The notes: generated from the letters alone by a model not told the origin. A stretch of 64,000 nt of DNA from Chrysogorgia sp. JL179-B06 (GCA_035772405.1 JAYKKM010000379.1:643501-707500), one strand, 5' to 3'; shown: positions 46,901 to 57,732, counted from the stretch's first letter. Numbers and translations are program-made.

Positions 46901-49900
46901 ACAAGTTGTCTTGTCTTGACAAGTTGTCTTGTCTTGACAAGTTGTCTTGTCTTGACAAGTTGTCTTGTCTTGACAAGTTGTCTTGTCTTGACAAGTTGTC
47001 TTGTCTTGACAAGTTGTCTTGTCTTGACAAGTTGTCTTGTCTTGACAAGTTGTCTTGTCTTGACAAGTTGTCTTGTCTTGACAAGTTGTCTTGTCTTGAC
47101 AAGTTGTCTTGTCTTGACAAGTTGTCTTGACAAGTTGTCTTGACAAGTTGTCTTGACAAGTTGTCTTGACAAGTTGTCTTGACAAGTTGTCTTGACAAGT
47201 TGTCTTGTCTTGACAAGTTGTCTTGTCTTGACAAGTTGTCTTGTCTTGACAAGTTGTCTTGTCTTGACAAGTTGTCTTGTCTTGACAAGTTGTCTTGTCT
47301 TGACAAGTTGTCTTGACAAGTTGTCTTGTCTTGACAAGTTGTCTTGTCTTGACAAGTTGTCTTGTCTTGACAAGTTGTCTTGACAAGTTGTCTTGACAAG
47401 TTGTCTTGACAAGTTGTCTTGTCTTGTCTTGACAAGTTGTCTTGACAAGTTGTCTTGTCTTGACAAGTTGTCTTGTCTTGACAAGTTGTCTTGTCTTGAC
47501 AAGTTGTCTTGTCTTGACAAGTTGTCTTGTCTTGACAAGTTGTCTTGACAAGTTGTCTTGACAAGTTGTCTTGACAAGTTGTCTTGACAAGTTGTCTTGA
47601 CAAGTTGTCTTGTCTTGACAAGTTGTCTTGTCTTGACAAGTTGTCTTGTCTTGACAAGTTGTCTTGTCTTGACAAGTTGTCTTGTCTTGACAAGTTGTCT
47701 TGACAAGTTGTCTTGTCTTGACAAGTTGTCTTGTCTTGACAAGTTGTCTTGTCTTGACAAGTTGTCTTGACAAGTTGTCTTGACAAGTTGTCTTGACAAG
47801 TTGTCTTGTCTTGTCTTGACAAGTTGTCTTGACAAGTTGTCTTGTCTTGACAAGTTGTCTTGTCTTGACAAGTTGTCTTGTCTTGACAAGTTGTCTTGTC
47901 TTGACAAGTTGTCTTGTCTTGACAAGTTGTCTTGACAAGTTGTCTTGACAAGTTGTCTTGACAAGTTGTCTTGACAAGTTGTCTTGACAAGTTGTCTTGT
48001 CTTGACAAGTTGTCTTGTCTTGACAAGTTGTCTTGACAAGTTGTCTTGACAAGTTGTCTTGACAAGTTGTCTTGACAAGTTGTCTTGACAAGTTGTCTTG
48101 ACAAGTTGTCTTGACAAGTTGTCTTGACAAGTTGTCTTGACAAGTTGTCTTGACAAGTTGTCTTGACAAGTTGTCTTGTCTTGACAAGTTGTCTTGACAA
48201 GTTGTCTTGTCTTGACAAGTTGTCTTGTCTTGACAAGTTGTCTTGTCTTGACAAGTTGTCTTGTCTTGACAAGTTGTCTTGTCTTGACAAGTTGTCTTGT
48301 CTTGACAAGTTGTCTTGTCTTGACAAGTTGTCTTGTCTTGACAAGTTGTCTTGTCTTGACAAGTTGTCTTGTCTTGACAAGTTGTCTTGTCTTGACAAGT
48401 TGTCTTGTCTTGACAAGTTGTCTTGTCTTGACAAGTTGTCTTGTCTTGACAAGTTGTCTTGACAAGTTGTCTTGACAAGTTGTCTTGTCTTGACAAGTTG
48501 TCTTGACAAGTTGTCTTGACAAGTTGTCTTGACAAGTTGTCTTGACAAGTTGTCTTGACAAGTTGTCTTGACAAGTTGTCTTGACAAGTTGTCTTGACAA
48601 GTTGTCTTGACAAGTTGTCTTGACAAGTTGTCTTGTCTTGTCTGTCTTGACATCTTGTCTTGACAAGTTGTCTTGACAAGTTGTCTTGACAAGTTGTCTT
48701 GTCTTGACAAGTTGTCTTGACAAGTTGTCTTGTCTTGACAAGTTGTCTTGTCTTGACAAGTTGTCTTGTCTTGACAAGTTGTCTTGTCTTGACAAGTTGT
48801 CTTGTCTTGACAAGTTGTCTTGTCTTGACAAGTTGTCTTGTCTTGACAAGTTGTCTTGTCTTGACAAGTTGTCTTGTCTTGACAAGTTGTCTTGTCTTGA
48901 CAAGTTGTCTTGTCTTGACAAGTTGTCTTGTCTTGACAAGTTGTCTTGTCTTGACAAGTTGTCTTGTCTTGACAAGTTGTCTTGACAAGTTGTCTTGACA
49001 AGTTGTCTTGTCTTGACAAGTTGTCTTGACAAGTTGTCTTGACAAGTTGTCTTGACAAGTTGTCTTGACAAGTTGTCTTGACAAGTTGTCTTGACAAGTT
49101 GTCTTGACAAGTTGTCTTGACAAGTTGTCTTGACAAGTTGTCTTGTCTTGACAAGTTGTCTTGACAAGTTGTCTTGTCTTGACAAGTTGTCTTGTCTTGA
49201 CAAGTTGTCTTGTCTTGACAAGTTGTCTTGTCTTGACAAGTTGTCTTGTCTTGACAAGTTGTCTTGTCTTGACAAGTTGTCTTGTCTTGACAAGTTGTCT
49301 TGTCTTGACAAGTTGTCTTGTCTTGACAAGTTGTCTTGTCTTGACAAGTTGTCTTGTCTTGACAAGTTGTCTTGTCTTGACAAGTTGTCTTGTCTTGACA
49401 AGTTGTCTTGTCTTGACAAGTTGTCTTGTCTTGACAAGTTGTCTTTTCTTGACAAGTTGTCTTGTCTTGACAAGTTGTCTTGTCTTGACAAGTTGTCTTG
49501 TCTTGACAAGTTGTCTTGTCTTGACAAGTTGTCTTGTCTTGACAAGTTGTCTTGTCTTGACAAGTTGTCTTGTCTTGACAAGTTGTCTTGTCTTGACAAG
49601 TTGTCTTGTCTTGACAAGTTGTCTTGTCTTGACAAGTTGTCTTGTCTTGACAAGTTGTCTTGTCTTGACAAGTTGTCTTGTCTTGACAAGTTGTCTTGTC
49701 TTGACAAGTTGTCTTGTCTTGACAAGTTGTCTTGTCTTGACAAGTTGCTTGTCTTGACAAGTTGTCTTGTCTTGACAAGTTGTCTTGTCTTGACAAGTTG
49801 TCTTGTCTTGACAAGTTGTCTTGTCTTGACAAGTTGTCTTGTCTTGACAAGTTGTCTTGTCTTGACAAGTTGTCTTGTCTTGACAAGTTGTCTTGTCTTG

Positions 49901-52439
49901 ACAAGTTGTCTTGTCTTCTTGACAAGTTGTCTTGTCTTGACAAGTTGTCTTGTCTTGACAAGTTGTCTTGTCTTGACAAGTTGTCTTGTCTTGACAAGTT
50001 GTCTTGTCTTGACAAGTTGTCTTGACAAGTTGTCTTGACAAGTTGTCTTGACAAGTTGTCTTGACAAGTTGTCTTGACAAGTTGTCTTGACAAGTTGTCT
50101 TGTCTTGACAAGTTGTCTTGTCTTGACAAGTTGTCTTGTCTTGACAAGTTGTCTTGTCTTGACAAGTTGTCTTGTCTTGACAAGTTGTCTTGTCTTGACA
50201 AGTTGTCTTGACAAGTTGTCTTGTCTTGACAAGTTGTCTTGTCTTGACAAGTTGTCTTGTCTTGACAAGTTGTCTTGTCTTGACAAGTTGTCTTGACAAG
50301 TTGTCTTGACAAGTTGTCTTGACAAGTTGTCTTGTCTTGTCTTGACAAGTTGTCTTGTCTTGACAAGTTGTCTTGTCTTGACAAGTTGTCTTGTCTTGAC
50401 AAGTTGTCTTGTCTTGACAAGTTGTCTTGTCTTGACAAGTTGTCTTGACAAGTTGTCTTGACAAGTTGTCTTGACAAGTTGTCTTGACAAGTTGTCTTGA
50501 CAAGTTGTCTTGACAAGTTGTCTTGACAAGTTGTCTTGTCTTGACAAGTTGTCTTGTCTTGACAAGTTGTCTTGACAAGTTGTCTTGACAAGTTGTCTTG
50601 ACAAGTTGTCTTGACAAGTTGTCTTGACAAGTTGTCTTGACAAGTTGTCTTGACAAGTTGTCTTGTCTTGACAAGTTGTCTTGACAAGTTGTCTTGACAA
50701 GTTGTCTTGTCTTGACAAGTTGTCTTGACAAGTTGTCTTGTCTTGACAAGTTGTCTTGTCTTGACAAGTTGTCTTGTCTTGACAAGTTGTCTTGTCTTGA
50801 CAAGTTGTCTTGTCTTGACAAGTTGTCTTGTCTTGACAAGTTGTCTTGTCTTGACAAGTTGTCTTGTCTTGACAAGTTGTCTTGTCTTGACAAGTTGTCT
50901 TGTCTTGACAAGTTGTCTTGTCTTGACAAGTTGTCTTGTCTTGACAAGTTGTCTTGTCTTGACAAGTTGTCTTGTCTTGACAAGTTGTCTTGTCTTGACA
51001 AGTTGTCTTGACAAGTTGTCTTGACAAGTTGTCTTGTCTTGACAAGTTGTCTTGACAAGTTGTCTTGACAAGTTGTCTTGACAAGTTGTCTTGACAAGTT
51101 GTCTTGACAAGTTGTCTTGACAAGTTGTCTTGACAAGTTGTCTTGACAAGTTGTCTTGACAAGTTGTCTTGACAAGTTGTCTTGTCTTGACAAGTTGTCT
51201 TGACAAGTTGTCTTGACAAGTTGTCTTGACAAGTTGTCTTGTGTCTTGACAAGTTGTCTTGTCTTGACAAGTTGTCTTGTCTTGACAAGTTGTCTTGTCT
51301 TGACAAGTTGTCTTGTCTTGACAAGTTGTCTTGTCTTCTTGTCTTGACAAGTTGTCTTGTCTTGACAAGTTGTCTTGTCTTGACAAGTTGTCTTGACAAG
51401 TTGTCTTGACAAGTTGTCTTGACAAGTTGTCTTGTCTTGTCTTGTCTTGACAAGTTGTCTTGTCAAGTTGTCTTGTCTTGACAAGTTGTCTTGTCTTGAC
51501 AAGTTGTCTTGTCTTGACAAGTTGTCTTGTCTTGACAAGTTGTCTTGTCTTGACAAGTTGTCTTGTCTTGACAAGTTGTCTTGTCTTGACAAGTTGTCTT
51601 GTCTTGACAAGTTGTCTTGTCTTGACAAGTTGTCTTGTCTTGACAAGTTGTCTTGTCTTGACAAGTTGTCTTGTCTTGACAAGTTGTCTTGTCTTGACAA
51701 GTTGTCTTGACAAGTTGTCTTGACAAGTTGTCTTGACAAGTTGTCTTGACAAGTTGTCTTGACAAGTTGTCTTGACAAGTTGTCTTGACAAGTTGTCTTG
51801 ACAAGTTGTCTTGACAAGTTGTCTTGACAAGTTGTCTTGACAAGTTGTCTTGACAAGTTGTCTTGACAAGTTGTCTTGACAAGTTGTCTTGACAAGTTGT
51901 CTTGACAAGTTGTCTTGACAAGTTGTCTTGACTTGACAAGTTATCTTGGCAAGTTGTCTTGACAAGTTGTCTTGTCTTCACAAGTTGTCTTTTCTTGACA
52001 AGTTGTCTTTTCTTGACAAGTTGTCTTGTCTTGACAAGTTGTCTTGTCTTGACAAGTTGTCTTGTCTTGACAAGTTGTCTTCTTGACAAGTTGTCTTGAC
52101 AAGTTGTCTTGACAAGTTGTCTTGACAAGTTGTCTTGACAAGTTGTCTTGACAAGTTGTCTTGTCTTGACAAGTTGTCTTGACAAGTTGTCTTGTCTTGA
52201 CAAGTTGTCTTGTCTTGACAAGTTGTCTTGTCTTGACAAGTTGTCTTGTCTTGACAAGTTGTCTTGTCTTGACAAGTTGTCTTGTCTTGACAAGTTGTCT
52301 TGTCTTGACAAGTTGTCTTGTCTTGACAAGTTGTCTTGTCTTGACAAGTTGTCTTGTCTTGACAAGTTGTCTTGTCTTGACAAGTTGTCTTGTCTTGACA
52401 AGTTGTCTTGTCTTGACAAGTTGTCTTGTCTTTACAAGT

Positions 52440-52580
52440 TGTCTTGTCTTGACAAGTTTTCTTGTCTTGTCTTAACAAGCTGTCTTGTCTTGTCTTGTCT
52501 TGTCTGTTGTCTTGCTTGTCTTGTCTTGTCTTGTCTTGTCTTGTTTTGTCTTGTCTTGTCTTGTCTTTTTACTTGACAAG
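52440..52580. repeat. Degenerate pentamer edge of the satellite
   Basis: The last 140 bp decay into irregular CTTGT pentamers with T-rich changes. A single CTTGACAAG then abuts the E2 terminus. The opposite edge at 10595 begins with perfect units. Confidence 0.8.
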
Positions 52581-52797
52581 AGTAGTATAGAAAGTGGGGC
52601 TACCGGCGCATTTTTCCATTTTTTCATGTCTCAACTTTTTTCTCTGGAGAACGTAGCACTTTTTAGTTTTTGGATTCCACATATAACTTTCGAGTAAATA
52701 TGTGGAATCGAAAAACAGAAAAAGTGCTTGGTTCTCGAGAGAAGTTGAGACATTCAAATGGAAAAAGTTCGCCGTTAGCCCCACTTTCGAGACTACT
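52581..52797. repeat. E2 left terminus: palindromic terminal inverted repeat
   Basis: The outer arm, AGTAGTATAGAAAGTGGGGC, begins at 52581 and pairs with the inner arm, GCCCCACTTTCGAGACTACT, ending at 52797. Pairing continues inward with interruptions: ATTTTTCCATTTTTT with the AAATGGAAAAAG side, ATGTCTCAAC with GTTGAGACAT, GCACTTTTT with AAAAAGTGC, and GATTCCACATA with TATGTGGAATC. Nearly the whole 217 bp can therefore form one long hairpin. The arms match those of the E1 right end, but the inner loops differ in length and sequence. Confidence 0.85.
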
Positions 52798-53380
52798 AAT
52801 AGGCGATGTGTCGCATGGTTTGAAGTCTACGAGACATGTGTCAGCTAGTAGGCTACAGAGTGAGGTGTCTAGACGTGGGGCTGCTGTGGGTGAGGATGTC
52901 GCTCGTAACAAGACTATGTCAAGTGATGTTACACGTGATACTGATATGAACTTTATTTCAGGTCGTGAGTCGAGTGGGGCTCGTGGTTCGAAAAGGTCTA
53001 AGGACTTAGCTATATTAAATAATAAAACGACTCGTGTGAAAATGTCTGATAGTAAACGTAACTCTATTGTGGATGGTAATGTTGCTCGTAGTGGTACGCT
53101 GTCGAGCGGTGGTGCACGTGGTCCTGCTATAGGTTCTGGTGACTTAGTTATGCCTAATATTAAGATGAGTTTTCTAGAGAGGATGTCTGGCTATCTAGCT
53201 GACGCTAAAGCATTGGGGTTTAAGTGGATGGACCTTATTAGAAAGGTATCTAGAGAGGGTGTTATTAGTAGAGTCACCAGAGTTAGGGAGGTCAGAAAGA
53301 CTCGAGAGGCTAGACGCGATTTTAGACGATATGTTAAGAGGTCACGATTAAGTCAGGAGGTCTCCAGACAAAGAGTATGA
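52700..53380 (+). CDS. Arginine/serine-rich frame, probable N-terminal part of the polymerase gene
   Basis: An open frame with an ATG at 52700 inside the terminal palindrome. It is basic and low-complexity for about 150 residues. It then has a helical segment, FLERMSGYLADAKALGFKW, and a strongly basic one, REVRKTREARRDFRRYVKR. The frame stops at 53380, and the next frame continues the same strand with no gap, so this looks like the N-terminal region of the polymerase protein cut off by a frameshift. A separate DNA-binding protein is the alternative. A start downstream of the palindrome cannot be excluded. Confidence 0.45.
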   Translation: MWNRKTEKVLGSREKLRHSNGKSSPLAPLSRLLIGDVSHGLKSTRHVSASRLQSEVSRRGAAVGEDVARNKTMSSDVTRDTDMNFISGRESSGARGSKRSKDLAILNNKTTRVKMSDSKRNSIVDGNVARSGTLSSGGARGPAIGSGDLVMPNIKMSFLERMSGYLADAKALGFKWMDLIRKVSREGVISRVTRVREVRKTREARRDFRRYVKRSRLSQEVSRQRV

Positions 53381-56300
53381 GAGAATCACTAACCTTATTG
53401 CTAAGATGCGTCCTACTGTAGTACAAAGGAGAGTTGCTCTCAAAGGGTACACCAAGTCGTATAGTGTTGAGGTGATCGACAATAAGGATCCACTAAAACA
53501 ACTAGTCAAGACTAGAGGAGTAGTAGGCTCGGCTTTACAGAAAGAGTTAGAGAGGACTGAAAGGTTTAAAGTTTTCTGAGACATTGAAAGTGAACTCTAG
53601 AGAAACAAATTAGTGACGGAGAGTCTGTGTTTAAAACAGCCTTCTTCAATAGTGTGATCAAAACAGTGGTTAGTAGTATTGATATTAGTGGGACTACGAA
53701 GCAAGCTAGTGAGGAGATAGTAAATCGTATAGCTGTATGGTTGTTGTCAGAAGGGTCTGGGTGGGTTGTAGACAGTGTTATTGACCACTATATTAATGTG
53801 GTAGTGTATATGCCTCTTAAAGGATCGAGTTATATTCAGCTACCGGAAGAGTTGAGGAACGCGTCGAAAGGTTTGATTAATATAAAGAATGAAGATGATA
53901 AGTGTTTCATGTGGTGTCACGTGTTGCACAAATGTCCTGTGGGAAAGGATCCGCAGAGAGTGTCCGAAGCATAAGAAGAACGTAGGTTCTGTCAATTATG
54001 AAGGAGTGAGATTTCCAGTGGATACGAAACAGTACAAAAAGATTGAGAGGCAGAATGATATTAGCATCAGCGTGTTTGGGTATGAGGACAAGCAGCCATT
54101 TCCTATCTACGTTTCTGAGGAGAAGTGTGAGGATCATATGACCTGCTGCTAATAACGAATGGTGTTATAAACGACACTACGTGTACATCAAAGACTTTGG
54201 TAGGTTTATGTGTGGTCAGTCTAATCACAAGTGTCGTAATAATTTCTGTAGGTACTGTCTTCATTGTTTTACTACCAATGAGATTCTAGAGAATCATAAG
54301 GAGGTTTGTATGATGGTAAATGGTAAGCAAGCGATCAGGATGCCAGCTGAAGAAGACAGTACTCTTGAGTACGTAAATTATCACAAACAATTAGAGGTAC
54401 CATTCGTGATATACGCAGACTTCGAGGCTATCACAGAGAAGGTCGACAACGTGACACCACTTACAGGATCGTACACTAGTGAGTACCAAAGACACACGGA
54501 CTGTGGGTATGGATACAAAGTAGTATGCTGTTACGATGATAAATATAGTAAACCAGTAGAGATGTTTCGAGGTAAGAACGCAGTTAGGAAGTTCATGAAA
54601 AAGATGTTAGAGGAGGTTAAATACTGCAAGAAAGTTAGAAAGGAGCATTTTAATGAGGACATGGTGTTGACCAGAGCTGATAAGGTTAACTTCAAGGAAG
54701 CGACTAAATGTCATATTTGTGATAGAGAATACAAAAGGGGACAAGTGAGAGTTAGAGATCATTGTCATGTCACTGGTAAGTACAGAGGTTCGGCACATCA
54801 GTTATGTAATAGGAACTATAGACTGACTGATAAGATACCTGTCATATTCCATAATCTAAGAGGGTACGATAGTCACTTCATAATGCAAGAGATAGGTAAG
54901 ATAGGTCAGAAAATCAACGTCATACCAAATAATATGGAGAAATATATGGCATTCATGTTAGGTAAACATCTAGTGTTTCTAGATAGTTTCCAATTCATGA
55001 GCTCTAGTCTAGCCAACCTGGTGAACAACCTACCAAAGGAATGTCCTCAAGTATACGTCTGAACTATTTAAAGGCGAGGAGCTAGAGTTGGTGTCGCGAA
55101 AAGGTGTGTACCCATATGACTATATGGATAGTTTCGATAAGTTTAACGAACTTGAGTTGCCATCAAAGGAGAGTTTCTACAGCATCCTAAACGAACGAGC
55201 ATGTGTCAGACACAGACTACGAGCACGCTCAAGAAGTGTGGAGGACAATGGGTGTGGAGAATATGGGTGAGTACCCACGACCTATACCTAAAGTCTGACG
55301 TATTACTACTGGCTGACAGTGTTCGAGAACGTTAGAAGAACGTGTAAACAGTACTACCAGTTAGATCCTTGTCATTACTTCACATCACCTGGACTATCGT
55401 GGGACGCTGCTCTAAAGATGACAGGAGTGGAACTAAAGTTAATGACTAACATTGATATGTTTCAGTTCATCGAGAAAGGAATGCGGGGTGGTGTCTCCTG
55501 CCATAACACATAGACATGGAGAAGCTAATAACAAATACATGAAGGGGTATGATAGTAGTAAACCATCGAAACACATCGTATACCTAGATGCGAATAACCT
55601 TTACGGTTGGGCTATGTGTCAGTATCTACCAACTGGTGGATTTGAGTGGGTCGAGGGTTTTGATATCAACAATCTAGACAAATATAACAACGAATCAGAC
55701 AAGGGGTTGATACTTGAGGTTGATTTAGAGTATCCAGAGGAGTTGCACGATCTTCACAACGACTATCCTTTAGCCCCTGAGAGGATGAAAGTAAGTAGTA
55801 ATATGTTGTCAAACTATTGTAAGACAATCCAAAATAAGTTTAAGATATCTGTAGGAGAGGTTGCAAAACTTATACCTAACCTAAACGATAAGAGTAAGTA
55901 CGTCGTTCATTATAGAAACCTACAATTATACAAAAGTTTGGGAATGAAGGTTAAGAAGATACATAGCGTACTTCAGTTCGATCAGTCACCATGGCTCAAG
56001 CAATATATGACTTTAATACAGACAAGAGGACCAAAAGCTAAGAACGACTTTGAGAAGGATTTCTTCAAGGCTCATGAATAAATAGTTGTGTTCGGAAAGA
56101 CTATGGAGAATCTACGAAAGCGTGTGAATGTGGAGTTAGAAACAGACAAGGAAAAACTGAAGAAACTAACGTCAAAACCAACCTTTGTGAGCAGTAAGAT
56201 ATTTGACAATAACTTGGTAGCAGTTCACAAGATCAAAGAGACACTAACTCTAAATAGACCAGCATACGTAGGTATGTGTATTCTAGACCTATCAAAGACA

Positions 56301-56851
56301 TTGAGGGACGACTTCCACTACAATAACATCAAAAAGGAGTATGGCAACAAAGCCAAACTACTATTCACAGACACGGATAGCCTAATGTATGAGATTGAGA
56401 CGGAGGATGTGTACGAAGACATGTACGGCTAACGAAGAAATGTTCGACTTTAGTGGATATGATAAGTCATCTCCTTACTTCGACCTAACAACAAGAAGGT
56501 TATTGGTAAAATGAAGGACGAGACGTTAGGAGTCCCAATCGTTGAATTCGTTGGTTTTAAGGTCGAAAATGTATAGCTACATAAAAGAGGACGGAAAAGG
56601 TGGGAAGACTGCTAAGGGTATTAAGAAAGAGTACCATTAGAAACAATATAAGACACGACAACTATAAAAGTGTCCTGACAAATGGTGAGCAAATGTCTCA
56701 CATAATTAAAACTATTCGCAGCAAGAGCCACCAACTAGGAAGCTATGAAATAAAAAAGATATCCTTAAGTTGCTTTGACGACAAGCGACATATACTACCA
56801 GACGGTGTATCTAGCTATGCGTATGGACATTACAAAATAGTCCAGAACTAG
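53355..56851 (+). pseudogene. Protein-primed family B DNA polymerase, many frame breaks
   Basis: This is the Polinton replicative polymerase, read in at least eight frame segments; breaks lie near 53378, 53580-53610, 53960, 54150, 55050, 55200-55320, 55500, 56080 and 56430-56600. Motifs in order are: an upstream C2H2-like finger (CRYCLHCF...H, about 54240-54310); ExoI YADFEAI (about 54411); an HNH/endonuclease VII-like insert (CHICDREY...RVRDHCHVTGKYRG, about 54706-54830); ExoII FHNLRGYDSHF (54847); ExoIII DLYLKSDVLLLAD (55279-55317); polymerase A YLDANNLYGWAM (55581); polymerase B GKTMENLRKR (about 56094); polymerase C FTDTDSLM (56364). All catalytic motifs survive although the frame is broken. 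The breaks are either decay or uncorrected sequence errors. It ends tail to tail with the next gene, sharing CTAG. Confidence 0.9.
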
Positions 56852-57027
56852 CTGTTTAAATTTCTAAAATGTTTTTTAGTCTTGATGTGTTTATATTTAG
56901 AGGTCACGTGGTATGACCGATCACACGTCTCACACACCCACTTATGAGTTCTCATCCACTCTTTGGTTTGAGCTCTGGATGCTATCAAAGCTTCTTCTTT
57001 GGTTTGGTAAATTTTTGGTCTTGCCAT
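56848..57027 (-). CDS. Small C2H2-type zinc finger protein (59 aa)
   Basis: A basic 59-residue protein starting MARPKIYQTKEEALIASRAQ. It has one finger-like motif, CETCDRSYHVTSKYKHIKTKKH (C-x2-C, then spaced His). The start follows GGTAATATATA directly and overlaps the stop of the upstream gene as TAATG. Its stop shares CTAG with the polymerase stop on the other strand. A nucleic-acid-binding role is inferred. The frame is intact in an otherwise broken area, which supports a real gene. Confidence 0.65.
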   Translation of the reverse strand: MARPKIYQTKEEALIASRAQTKEWMRTHKWVCETCDRSYHVTSKYKHIKTKKHFRNLNS

Positions 57028-57657
57028 TATATATTACCATATATTTTATTTATCCACTCGTTGTAGTATGGATCTCCTCTCCCATCCCAACCTAGATCCT
57101 TGTATACTACGCTATTCAGGTTATACTCGAATCGTACCTTGACCTTACCAGGTTTGAGGTCGTTAAGACTACCTCTAAACTTTATACCTCTTCTAGAGCA
57201 TATTCTTATGACATAGAAAATTTTATTTCCGATATGTTCTTGACAATCAGTTTGTTTCTTTTAAGAGACCATATTATCTCTATAAAATCACTGACAACTG
57301 TTGGTATGTCACTCTCGTTAACCTAGTCCAGTCAACATTCTATCTAGCCACTTACTATAACTATGAGCCGATTTCTTGTACATCCAAATGTTAGGTACAA
57401 AGTTTCTCACGCGTCCGTAGGTAGTCTCTCCACACTTGTTACAACTAAATACACCATCTTCGATTTGGGTTCTGTGGTTACTACACTCGTAACAGTATGT
57501 GGTGTCGTACCACTTTTTTGGTGTTGCGTCCTTACTTCCGTTCTTGATCTCGTCCAATGTGTACCCTAGTGTAGTACCACTCCACTTTTTTGATGTATCA
57601 ATCTCATCCAATGTATACCCAGCATAGAACATTCTCATTGTACGTTTCGTCAACCAT
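57027..57657 (-). pseudogene. Zinc-ribbon protein with frame breaks
   Basis: The gene starts at ATG 57657 after TATATATAGTATAAG and ends at TAA 57029-57027, but the frame shifts near 57630, near 57320 and near 57245. The best piece (57318-57653) holds a zinc ribbon, CYECSNH...CNKCG, and a duplicated segment, GYTLDEI, about 20 residues apart. The downstream pieces (57030-57320) are basic and strand-rich (SLNDLKPGKVKVRFEYN) and end in WINKIYGNI. A single gene of about 205 residues is the simplest reading, though two separate genes are possible. The function is unknown; zinc ribbons usually bind nucleic acid or the transcription machinery. Confidence 0.5.
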
Positions 57658-57732
57658 CTAAGTTAGCTTATACTATATATATCTTTAGACTATAGTGTAG
57701 TAACTTCGTGGTTGTCGGTTAGTATCTCCCAC

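Larger units (their letters stand above)
10595..52580. repeat. 42-kb satellite array of 13-bp and 18-bp units
   Basis: The whole region is made of CTTGACAAGTTGT (13 bp) and CTTGTCTTGACAAGTTGT (18 bp, the same unit plus CTTGT). Sporadic 23-bp units carry two extra CTTGT. One orientation is kept throughout. Each unit contains two overlapping near-palindromes, CTTGACAAG and ACAAGTTGT. Variant units (TTTTCTTG, TCTCGACAAG, CATGACAAG, GACTAG, TTATCTTG) recur in the same order in distant blocks, which shows higher-order repeats. No gene, RNA or insertion interrupts it. The minus strand has no stop codon in any frame of the consensus, so very long open frames appear there, but 13-bp units shift the frame constantly and no real protein is supported. 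Confidence 0.97.

Noticed and set aside
10484..51965. Giant minus-strand open frames (up to about 8600 codons) and many plus-strand LTSCLV/LDKLSC frames
   Set aside because: They are translations of a satellite whose units lack stop codons on one strand. Frame-shifting 13-bp units rule out a conserved reading frame, and there is no start context or domain.
10595..52580. CRISPR-like array
   Set aside because: Units are contiguous with no unique spacers, there are no cas genes, and the setting is eukaryotic.
10595..52580. TTGACA boxes as bacterial -35 promoters
   Set aside because: TTGACA is part of the satellite unit and has no matched -10 boxes; the neighbouring genes are from a eukaryotic element.
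10595..52580. Telomere or head-to-head joined terminal repeats
   Set aside because: The units keep one orientation from end to end with no inversion point, and the sequence does not resemble known telomere repeats.
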